A stretch of DNA of 7,302 nt from Velamenicoccus sp964471325 (lineage in GTDB: Bacteria; Omnitrophota; Gorgyraeia; Velamenicoccales; Velamenicoccaceae), in assembly GCA_964471325.1 (NCBI GenBank), contig CAYYFL010000036.1, positions 1 to 7,302 of the forward strand, given 5' to 3'. Positions 1 to 5,266 of this stretch are shown here, piece by piece; positions within the stretch are counted from its first letter, which is position 1; each line of letters opens with the position of its first letter. The position numbers and the translations under genes were made by a program. A model generated the notes under the pieces. The model saw only the letters and a program-made list of their open reading frames with translations, ran no database searches and was not told the DNA's origin.

Positions 1-183
1 GCCCTCAAAAGCCTCGGGAGAAATCTGCTCCACATGATAGGCCTGACCGTCGACCGTGATGTCCCTTTCGCTGCGGGCCAGAACCTTCAAGGCCCCGACA
101 GGAAAATTCCTCGATTTCAAAACCTTCAGCATCTCAATGCCGACAGCGCCTACGCCTACAACCGCAACATTATATGTTTTCAT
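1..183 (-). CDS. asd: Aspartate-semialdehyde dehydrogenase, N-terminal part (cut by window edge)
   Basis: Asd reduces aspartyl-4-phosphate to aspartate 4-semialdehyde with NADPH in the cytoplasm, the entry to lysine, threonine and methionine (and diaminopimelate) synthesis. Only the first 61 codons are present. They read MKTYNVAVVGVGAVGIEML followed by KVLKSRNFPV and LKVLARSER, the Rossmann-fold start of this family. The glycine loop is GVGAVG (residues 10-15), one residue shorter than the commoner GATGAVG loop. From memory such a variant occurs in some Asd subfamilies, so I do not read it as damage. The ATG at 183 is preceded by a modest AAAGG site. It lies inside the last codons of the upstream gene (14-bp overlap), which suggests translational coupling. 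The catalytic Cys and His lie outside the window, so activity cannot be judged here. Confidence 0.87.
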   Translation of the reverse strand, partial: MKTYNVAVVGVGAVGIEMLKVLKSRNFPVGALKVLARSERDITVDGQAYHVEQISPEAFEG

Positions 184-670
184 AAGAAAGCCTTTGGGAT
201 TTTGACATATTTATAAAATGATATATCCTTTCAGTTATGCCGATCAGCCCCTGCGGGACAGCTTCTTGCGAGCCGTCATTGTGGAGATAAAATCTTATGC
301 ACTTAATACCTTTGTCGCTCGCAATGGTAAGTTCGATATTAGTCCCCTGCCTGGAATAGGGAGGAAAACGATATTCTTCCTTAAAAGCATAAAAATCTAC
401 GCTCTCAATGTATCTTATCAACTCGTTCATCTGCGCAGGATCAATCTGCCCCGCTTTCCTTTCGTCCTCTTCTCTGCCGGCCCTCACGGTATAAGCGATA
501 TAACGGCCATCGCCCTTAATTTCAAGATAGGACCCCAGGGCCTCCCAGTTTGAGCTTTTCAGCTCGATAGATTCTATCTTCAGCTCCTCCGCCCTTACAT
601 AACGCGGAGACAAGAACACGAACAAAAACAATATGGCAGAATTCAATAACAGGCTTGCTCTTTTAGTCAT
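170..670 (-). CDS. Predicted exported protein of unknown function, 166 aa
   Basis: I do not recognise this gene with confidence. Residues 1-27 look like a Sec signal peptide: MTKRA, a hydrophobic stretch about 7-21, then PRYVRA before EEL, with likely cleavage after Ala27. The mature part of about 139 residues alternates beta-like strands (YLEIKGDGRYIAYTV about 48-62, NIELTIASDKGIKCIRFYL about 111-129) with helix-like segments (PAQMNELIRYIESVDFYAF about 78-96, LIGITERIYHFI about 142-153). This order resembles the DUF6438 type of small envelope proteins, but the CP-Y motif I associate with that family is absent, so the link is weak inference. I chose the ATG at 670 over the ATG at 718 because it has an AGAGGG site just upstream and begins a clean signal peptide. 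The product is probably periplasmic. It follows a probable terminator after leuB and overlaps asd by 14 bp. Confidence 0.7.
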   Translation of the reverse strand: MTKRASLLLNSAILFLFVFLSPRYVRAEELKIESIELKSSNWEALGSYLEIKGDGRYIAYTVRAGREEDERKAGQIDPAQMNELIRYIESVDFYAFKEEYRFPPYSRQGTNIELTIASDKGIKCIRFYLHNDGSQEAVPQGLIGITERIYHFINMSKSQRLSYENI

Positions 671-673
671 TGT

Positions 674-679
674 CCCTCT
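674..679 (-). promoter_or_regulatory. Shine-Dalgarno site that sets the start of the exported protein
   Basis: AGAGGG lies three bases before the ATG at 670. The spacing is somewhat short, but it is the only such site near the candidate starts. It supports 670 over the in-frame ATG at 718, which would put 16 non-signal-like residues in front of the signal peptide. Confidence 0.5.
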
Positions 680-732
680 ATGTAAAGACAAGACCGCGCA
701 GCTAGCCGAACAAGGCATACATCAATAGCGTG

Positions 733-757
733 AATAAAAATCCGGGCAGGTGCCAGG
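733..757 (-). terminator. Possible Rho-independent terminator after leuB
   Basis: Just after the leuB stop, the minus strand reads CCTGGC, loop ACCT, GCCCGG, then ATTTTTATT. The stem is six base pairs with one T/C mismatch, followed by a T-rich tract. This is the classical shape in the right place, but the stem is short and imperfect. If it works, the exported protein and asd would need a promoter in 671-732 or would depend on read-through. The stem shares bases with a GGTGCC-type motif described under findings. Confidence 0.4.
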
Positions 758-764
758 GACCCCA

Positions 765-1814
765 TTACAACTGAGCAACCACGAGGTCTCCGACCTCGCC
801 GGTCGAATACCCCATCTTTCCCGCCGCCAGGGATTTCAGTTTCGTCTGTACGATCTTGATGACGGCGTCCTCGATCGCCTTGGCCGCCTGGGCCTCCCCC
901 AGGGAATCCATCATCATACCGGCTGCGCAGATAGCCGCCAGCGGATTGATCACATTCTTACCCGTGTATTTGGGGGCGGAACCTCCGATGGGCTCAAACA
1001 TCGAGACCCCTGCGGGATTGATGTTACCCCCGGCCGCAATCCCCATGCCGCCCTGGATCATGGCGCCCAGGTCTGTGATGATGTCGCCGAATATATTGTC
1101 CGTGACGATGACATCGAACCATTCGGGATTCTTGACAAACCACATCGTCGTAGCATCCACATGGGCGTAATCGGTCTTGACGTCCGGGTATTCTTTAGCC
1201 ACCTCGTTGAACGTCCTCTGCCACAAATCCCAGGCATACGTCAAAACATTGGTTTTACCGCAAAGGGTCAGCTGTTTGCGCTTGTTCCTTTTGCGCGTCA
1301 ATTCAAACGCATAACGCACACAGCGCTCCACGCCGGCCCGCGTGTTATAGGAAATCTGGATGGCGACTTCGTCCTTTGTGTCCCTCTTCTGAAACTCCCC
1401 CATGCCCTTATAGAGGCCTTCACTGTTCTCACGAACGACGACAAAATCGATATCTTCCGGCTTCTTATCCTTCAGGGGACAAAAAGCGGAATTGTAAAGC
1501 TTCACCGGCCGCAGATTGATGTACTGGTCGAGGGCAAACCTGAGCTTCAGGAGGACGCCCGTCTCGATGATGCCGGGCTTGACTTCCGGGTCGCCGACAG
1601 CGCCCAGATAGATCGCGTGGTATTTCTTGAGTTCGGCGATATCGGCATCATCGACGAGCTTGCCCGTCTTCAAATATCTCTTGCCGCTGAAATCGAACTC
1701 TTTGGTTTCGAATTTGAAATTAAATTTTTTTGCGGCGGCATCCAAGACCTTCAACCCCTCGCGCACAACCTCCGGTCCCGTCCCGTCTCCAGGTATCACT
1801 GCGATCTTGTACAT
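765..1814 (-). CDS. leuB: 3-isopropylmalate dehydrogenase (isocitrate/isopropylmalate dehydrogenase family)
   Basis: LeuB oxidises and decarboxylates 3-isopropylmalate to 2-oxoisocaproate with NAD+, the third leucine-specific step. The 349-residue length is normal. It opens with IAVIPGDGTGPEV (4-16). Substrate-binding residues appear to be Arg92 (LLKLR), Arg102 (INLRP) and Arg128 (VVREN), with Tyr135 and Lys187. The metal aspartates are Asp220, Asp244 and Asp248 (TDNIFGDIITDLG). The nucleotide loop is EPIGGSAPKYTGK (274-286), with Gly where most LeuB have His in HGSAP. DQYINLRP (96-103) also resembles D-malate and tartrate dehydrogenases of the same superfamily, so specificity is not settled by sequence. 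The adjacent leuCD genes favour isopropylmalate. The ATG at 1814 has AAAGGAG at 1824-1830. It lies 63 bases after leuD and is probably co-transcribed with it. Confidence 0.88.
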   Translation of the reverse strand: MYKIAVIPGDGTGPEVVREGLKVLDAAAKKFNFKFETKEFDFSGKRYLKTGKLVDDADIAELKKYHAIYLGAVGDPEVKPGIIETGVLLKLRFALDQYINLRPVKLYNSAFCPLKDKKPEDIDFVVVRENSEGLYKGMGEFQKRDTKDEVAIQISYNTRAGVERCVRYAFELTRKRNKRKQLTLCGKTNVLTYAWDLWQRTFNEVAKEYPDVKTDYAHVDATTMWFVKNPEWFDVIVTDNIFGDIITDLGAMIQGGMGIAAGGNINPAGVSMFEPIGGSAPKYTGKNVINPLAAICAAGMMMDSLGEAQAAKAIEDAVIKIVQTKLKSLAAGKMGYSTGEVGDLVVAQL

Positions 1815-1815
1815 T

Positions 1816-1857
1816 GAATTTCACTCCTTTAAGCTCTTTCCTCTCGAAATTCACTCC
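1816..1857 (-). repeat. Near-duplicate 12-bp sequence in the leuD-leuB spacer
   Basis: On the minus strand GGAGTGAATTTC's near-twin forms occur twice, at 1846-1857 (GGAGTGAATTTC) and 1816-1827 (GGAGTGAAATTC), 30 bp apart and differing at one base. The copy nearer leuB contributes its Shine-Dalgarno site. A third, partial form (GTGAAATTTC) covers the leuD stop at about 1872-1881. It looks like a small local duplication. Confidence 0.5.
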
Positions 1858-1877
1858 GAAGCGTGCTCAATGAAATT

Positions 1878-2384
1878 TCACGAGCGTTTACGCGAGGAAC
1901 TTTCTTTGCTTTTCGCCCAATTCACCAATCCGCCCTTTTCGACGATCTGGCATACAAAATCCGCAAAAGGGGCGGCATGATACGTCTTGCCCTGCGTGAG
2001 GTTCCTGACCGCGCCTTTTTCAAGCTCGACCTCCAGCTCATCGCCCGGCTGTATCTGGTCGGCCTCCCTGACTTCGATGATGGGCAGGCCGATATTGATG
2101 GCGTTACGATAAAAAATCCTGGCAAAGCTCTTGGCAATGACCAAGGACACACCGCACCCCTTGATGGCGATCGGGGCGTGCTCCCGTGACGAGCCGCAGC
2201 CGAAATTATTTCCCGCAACCACGATATCCCCTGCCTTCACCTTTTTGGGAAAATCATGGTCCAGGATCTCCATGCAATGGCCGGCCAGTTCTTTGGGATC
2301 GATCGTGTTCAAATACCGCGCGGAGATGATATCGTCGGTATTGACGTCATTGCCGAATTTATGGACTTTCCCTTTAATCACCAT
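1878..2384 (-). CDS. leuD: 3-isopropylmalate dehydratase small subunit
   Basis: LeuD is the small, swivelling-domain subunit that joins LeuC to form isopropylmalate isomerase, which interconverts 2- and 3-isopropylmalate in leucine synthesis. The 168 residues match the short LeuD family. Visible signatures are KFGNDVNTDDIISARYL (9-25) and the substrate-loop motif NNFGCGSSREHAP (59-71), followed by IAKSFARIFYRNAINIGLP. The last eight residues (ESSSRKRS) are polar and look like a non-conserved tail. The start is the ATG at 2384, because MVIKGKVHKFG matches family N-termini; a GTG two codons upstream is possible. I see no good Shine-Dalgarno site, so translation may be coupled to leuC, whose stop is 34 bases upstream. 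The spacer between them is mostly heptamer repeat. Confidence 0.93.
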   Translation of the reverse strand: MVIKGKVHKFGNDVNTDDIISARYLNTIDPKELAGHCMEILDHDFPKKVKAGDIVVAGNNFGCGSSREHAPIAIKGCGVSLVIAKSFARIFYRNAINIGLPIIEVREADQIQPGDELEVELEKGAVRNLTQGKTYHAAPFADFVCQIVEKGGLVNWAKSKESSSRKRS

Positions 2385-2398
2385 AATCACTAAAATTG

Positions 2399-2433
2399 GT
2401 TTTACTGACTACTGTCTACTATCTGTTGACTAC
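2399..2433 (-). repeat. Heptamer repeat array over the leuC stop codon (5 units)
   Basis: Read on the minus strand the units are GTAGTCA, ACAGATA, GTAGACA, GTAGTCA and GTAAAAC, an exact 7-bp period with a degenerate GTAGWCR consensus. The array encodes the last residues of LeuC (VVNR) and gives its stop as a TAG TAG tandem. Bases 2400-2419 form a perfect 20-bp inverted repeat with 3732-3751 on the other side of leuC. Confidence 0.8.
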
Positions 2434-3714
2434 TTCGTTTGGATGCGTGATGTATCCCGTGATCGCGCTCGCCGCCGCAACGGCAGGGTTCGCCAGATAG
2501 ACATAGCTGCCTTTAGCGCCCATGCGGCCCATGAAATTTCTATTGGTCGTGGCCAGGCACGCCTCGCCTTCGGCAAGGATCCCCATATGCCCTCCCAGGC
2601 ACGGCCCGCAGGTCGGCGTCGACACAACGCCGCCGGCCTTCACAAATGTCTCCAGAAGCCCTTCCTTCATGGCCTGCAGGTAAATCTCCTGTGTCGCAGG
2701 GATGACAACAAGGCGCACGCCGGAAGCGACCTTCCTGCCTTTCAAGATCTTTGCCGAAATCCTCAAATCTGAGATGCGGCCGTTCGTGCAGGAACCGATG
2801 ACTACCTGGTCCACCTTGACACGGCCAACCTTGCTGACAGGCTTGATGTTGCTCGGCAGATGAGGGCACGCCACGACGGGCTCCCACGACGACACGTCGT
2901 ATGTCCGCACGGCGGCGTAAGACGTGTCGGGATCGCTTTGCAGCGCCCTCCACGCCTTGATCTGCGCCGCGGAATACTTCCGGCCGGATGCCGCTTGCTG
3001 CACATAATCCAGCGTCGTCTCGTCGGGCGCAATGATGCCGTTTTTCCCTCCGGCCTCGATCGCCATATTGCACATGGCAAAACGGTCATCCATAGACAGC
3101 TTTCCGATGGCGGGACCGCAGAATTCCATGGCTCGATAAGCCGCCCCCTCTACGCCGATATCGCCGATGACGCTCAAAATAAAATCTTTTCCGCTCACCC
3201 ACTTAGGGAGCTTGCCGTTAAAAACGAACTTCATGGATTCAGGAACCCTGAGCCAGACATGACCCGTCATCCAGGAAACAGCCAAATCCGTGGAACCGAC
3301 ACCGCTTGAAAAAGCGCCGAGGGCCCCATAGGTGCATGTGTGGGAATCCGCCCCGATCACCAGATCCCCCGTTTTGACAAGCCCCAGTTGCGGCAGGAGG
3401 GCGTGTTCAATGCCCATTCTGCCGACTTCATAGTAATGGGTGATCTTATGTCTGGAGGCGAAATCCTTGAGGCGCTTGGCCTGTTGGGCGCTCTTGATGT
3501 CCTTGGCAGGCGTGAAGTGGTCCGGGATCAATGCGATACGGTGACGGTCGAATACTTTTGTAAAACCGGATTTCTCAAACTCGTCGATGGCGATGGGCGC
3601 CGTGATATCGTTGCCCAGCGTAAAATCCACCTTGGCCCAGATAAACTCACCCGGCACAACTTCTTTCTTGCCGCAATGCCTCGCCAGTATTTTTTGTGTT
3701 ATTGTCTGTCCCAT
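2419..3714 (-). CDS. leuC: 3-isopropylmalate dehydratase large subunit
   Basis: LeuC is the iron-sulfur subunit of isopropylmalate isomerase, an aconitase-superfamily enzyme that works with LeuD in the cytoplasm. At 431 residues it is the shorter form shared with archaea and many bacteria, not the roughly 465-residue E. coli type. The [4Fe-4S] ligands are Cys309 (GSCTNG), Cys369 and Cys372 (TCGPCLGGHMG). Other family motifs are DSHTCTYGALGAF (123-135), GVGSTDLA (138-145) and NRNFMGRMG (391-399). A homoaconitase of this clade would look much the same, but leuD and leuB alongside favour leucine synthesis. I start it at ATG 3714 (MGQTITQKILA). An in-frame GTG at 3774 would add 20 residues encoded by repeat DNA. 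No clear Shine-Dalgarno site precedes 3714. The C-terminal VVNR and the stop come from a heptamer array. Confidence 0.93.
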   Translation of the reverse strand: MGQTITQKILARHCGKKEVVPGEFIWAKVDFTLGNDITAPIAIDEFEKSGFTKVFDRHRIALIPDHFTPAKDIKSAQQAKRLKDFASRHKITHYYEVGRMGIEHALLPQLGLVKTGDLVIGADSHTCTYGALGAFSSGVGSTDLAVSWMTGHVWLRVPESMKFVFNGKLPKWVSGKDFILSVIGDIGVEGAAYRAMEFCGPAIGKLSMDDRFAMCNMAIEAGGKNGIIAPDETTLDYVQQAASGRKYSAAQIKAWRALQSDPDTSYAAVRTYDVSSWEPVVACPHLPSNIKPVSKVGRVKVDQVVIGSCTNGRISDLRISAKILKGRKVASGVRLVVIPATQEIYLQAMKEGLLETFVKAGGVVSTPTCGPCLGGHMGILAEGEACLATTNRNFMGRMGAKGSYVYLANPAVAAASAITGYITHPNEVVNR

Positions 3715-3724
3715 AAGACAAAAC

Positions 3725-3752
3725 GTAGTCGGTAGACAGTAGTCAGTAAAAA
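3725..3752 (+). repeat. Heptamer repeat array upstream of leuC (4 units)
   Basis: On the plus strand this reads GTAGTCG, GTAGACA, GTAGTCA, GTAAAAA, the same 7-bp family as at 2399-2433 but in the opposite orientation. Both arrays end with the unit order GTAGACA, GTAGTCA, GTAAAA, so the element has polarity and a shared boundary. It ends ten bases before the leuC start codon. Confidence 0.8.
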
Positions 3753-3774
3753 CACCTGTGTATCTTTCCAGCAC

Positions 3775-3795
3775 TCTCTTCTATCTACCGACTAC
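3775..3795 (-). repeat. Heptamer repeat array over the fabF stop codon (3 units)
   Basis: On the minus strand the units are GTAGTCG, GTAGATA and a decayed GAAGAGA. The TAG in the first unit is the fabF stop codon. The first two units are the inverted partner of 3725-3738. Confidence 0.65.
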
Positions 3796-5030
3796 TTAAA
3801 TTCCTTAGCGACGACAGTCGCATTATGGCCGCCGAAACCCAGGGCGTTCGACATGGTTGTCTTGATCTTGAATCCCCTGGCCTTGTTGGGCGTATAATCC
3901 AGGTCGCAATCCGGATCCTTGCTCTCCAGGTTAATCGTCGGCGGCACAACGCTGTGCTTCATCGCCAGACAGCAGACGATGAACTCCACTCCGCCGGCAG
4001 CCCCCAAGAGGTGACCGGTCATCGATTTGGTCGAGCTGATGGCAACCTTGTGGACATGATCCCCGAACGCCTTTTTCATGGCCAGGGTCTCGATCTTATC
4101 ATTCAACAGCGTGGATGTGCCGTGGGCATTGATATAATCGATGTCCTCCGGTTTCAACCCCGCATCTTTCAAAGACGCACGCATGGCTCGGACACAGCCG
4201 TCGCCCGAAGGATCCGGCGCCGTAATATGATAGGCGTCTCCTGACATGCCGTAACCCGCCACCTCGCAGTAAATCCTGGCGTTGCGCTTCAGGGCATGTT
4301 CCATCTCCTCTAAAATGACAAGGCCTGAACCCTCCCCCATGACAAACCCATCGCGTTCTTTGTCAAAAGGCCGAGAGGCCCTCCGGGGTTCGTCATTGCG
4401 GCACGAGAGACTCTTCAAAGCGCAAAAACCGCCGATCCCCATAGGCGTGACCGCACCTTCAGTCCCACCGGCGATCATAACGTCCGCATCGCCGTACTGA
4501 ATGATCCGCATCGCATCGCCGATGGCATGGTTGCCTGTCGCACACGCGGTGGCAACACAGCTATTAGGCCCCTTAAAACCAAACTTCATAGAAACATGCC
4601 CCGACGCTTCATTGACAATCAGCATGGGGATCAGAAACGGCGTCAACCGGGAAGGCCCGCGTTCAAGCAAAATCTTATGCTGTTCCTCGATGATCCTCAA
4701 GGATCCGATGCCGGAACCGATCAAAACACCGCAACGCTCCAGATCCAGTTTCGCAAGATCAAACCCCGCGTCGACAACCGCCTCGACGGCGGCGGCCATG
4801 GCATAATGCACGAACTTTTCGGTATGCTTGACCTCTTTCTTGCCCATGAAAATCTCAGGATCAAAATTCTTCACCTGACCGGCGATCCTGGCATCATAAT
4901 CGGTGGGGTCAAAATACGTAATCGTATCGACCCCGCTGACACCGGCCTCCAACCCCTTCCAGAATTCCGCAACGTTGTTTCCCAGGGGCGTTACAGCTCC
5001 CAAACCTGTCACAACGACTCTACGTCTCAT
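3792..5030 (-). CDS. fabF: 3-oxoacyl-[acyl-carrier-protein] synthase II
   Basis: FabF condenses malonyl-ACP with acyl-ACP, extending the chain by two carbons and releasing CO2. The 412-residue length is typical of KAS II, with two thiolase-like halves. The catalytic triad is complete: Cys163 in TACATG, His303 in NAHGTST and His340 in SMTGHLLGAAGG, with Lys335 in STKS. These numbers coincide with those I recall for E. coli FabF. The C-terminal gate motif SNALGFGGHN (394-403) is also present. The ATG at 5030 has GAGGG at 5038-5042, seven bases away. It is separated from acpP by an unusual 236-bp structured spacer, so its expression may differ from that of the upstream genes. Its stop codon lies inside a heptamer repeat. 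Confidence 0.96.
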   Translation of the reverse strand: MRRRVVVTGLGAVTPLGNNVAEFWKGLEAGVSGVDTITYFDPTDYDARIAGQVKNFDPEIFMGKKEVKHTEKFVHYAMAAAVEAVVDAGFDLAKLDLERCGVLIGSGIGSLRIIEEQHKILLERGPSRLTPFLIPMLIVNEASGHVSMKFGFKGPNSCVATACATGNHAIGDAMRIIQYGDADVMIAGGTEGAVTPMGIGGFCALKSLSCRNDEPRRASRPFDKERDGFVMGEGSGLVILEEMEHALKRNARIYCEVAGYGMSGDAYHITAPDPSGDGCVRAMRASLKDAGLKPEDIDYINAHGTSTLLNDKIETLAMKKAFGDHVHKVAISSTKSMTGHLLGAAGGVEFIVCCLAMKHSVVPPTINLESKDPDCDLDYTPNKARGFKIKTTMSNALGFGGHNATVVAKEFK

Positions 5031-5068
5031 TCATTTGCCCTCGGTGTCTGTGCATTAGCAAATCACCC

Positions 5069-5085
5069 GGACGCTCACGGCGTCC
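5069..5085. repeat. GC-rich hairpin upstream of fabF
   Basis: GGACGC and GCGTCC form a perfect 6-bp stem with a 5-base loop. It lies about 40 bases before the fabF start and next to a smaller 5-bp hairpin (5091-5107). No T-tract follows on the minus strand, so it is unlikely to be an intrinsic terminator. Confidence 0.45.
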
Positions 5086-5178
5086 AGGCAAGGGGCCGCG
5101 CACCCCTCTGATGCGTCGTTACTTTCTGGTTTATGATATAGACCCATTCGCCGAGCTTTATCCTCTTTGGGCGCTGTG

Positions 5179-5237
5179 CCCCGACGGCCTCCTAACAAAT
5201 ACCCCGACCTTGAAGTGTCTAAGTCGGGGTATATGTT
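5179..5237 (-). repeat. Stem-loop after acpP with a competing third arm
   Basis: In the minus-strand transcript 5232-5223 pairs perfectly over 10 bp with 5208-5199 (14-base loop). After one mismatch it gains four more pairs (5237-5234 with 5197-5194). A second GTCGGGG at 5185-5179 offers the same left arm an alternative 7-bp partner. The bases that follow (GTATTTGTTAGG) are not a strong U-tract. It could protect the acpP mRNA end or attenuate read-through into fabF. The structure is seen in the sequence; the role is inferred. Confidence 0.5.
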
Positions 5238-5266
5238 TCTTAATGAAGCCACCAAAAACCGCCCAG

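Larger units (their letters stand above)
3725..3795 (-). promoter_or_regulatory. Long stem-loop between the fabF stop and the leuC start
   Basis: In the minus-strand transcript 3795-3781 (GTAGTCGGTAGATAG) can pair with 3739-3725 (CTGTCTACCGACTAC). This is a 15-bp stem with one U-G wobble and a 41-nt loop. It is formed by two oppositely oriented heptamer arrays. It begins one base before the fabF stop codon and ends ten bases before the leuC ATG. The downstream GTTTTGTC is too poor in U for a convincing terminator. It could instead affect mRNA stability or leuC translation; that role is inference. Confidence 0.5.
5031..5266. other. Gene-free, structured spacer between acpP and fabF
   Basis: I see no convincing gene in these 236 bases. 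They hold three inverted repeats: ATACCCCGAC with GTCGGGGTAT (5199-5232), AGGGG with CCCCT (5091-5107), and GGACGC with GCGTCC (5069-5085). The minus strand has a 66-codon open frame at 5055-5255, but it runs straight through the hairpins, has no ribosome site and matches no family I know. A decayed repeat element, a structured leader of fabF or a small RNA are all possible. Confidence 0.45.

Noticed and set aside
750..1817. 355-codon plus-strand open frame
   Set aside because: It lies wholly opposite leuB, a well-supported gene with all catalytic residues. Its translation is rich in His, Arg and Asp without family motifs, as expected of an antisense shadow.
2131..2772. 213-codon plus-strand open frame across the leuC-leuD border
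   Set aside because: It is antisense to two real genes and crosses the heptamer array; there is no ribosome site or family similarity.
3715..3774. 20-residue N-terminal extension of LeuC from a GTG at 3774
   Set aside because: The extension is translated from repeat and stem-loop DNA, and family members begin at MGQTITQKI-like sequences.
2399..3795. CRISPR array
   Set aside because: The repeats are 7-bp units in direct contact without spacers, and no cas genes are present.
5199..5232. Intrinsic terminator at the acpP stem-loop
   Set aside because: The stem is good but no real U-tract follows on either strand, so I list it only as a stem-loop of unknown role.
5055..5255. 66-codon minus-strand open frame in the acpP-fabF spacer
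   Set aside because: It reads through hairpin arms, has no Shine-Dalgarno site and no recognisable motif. I treat it as a chance frame in structured DNA.
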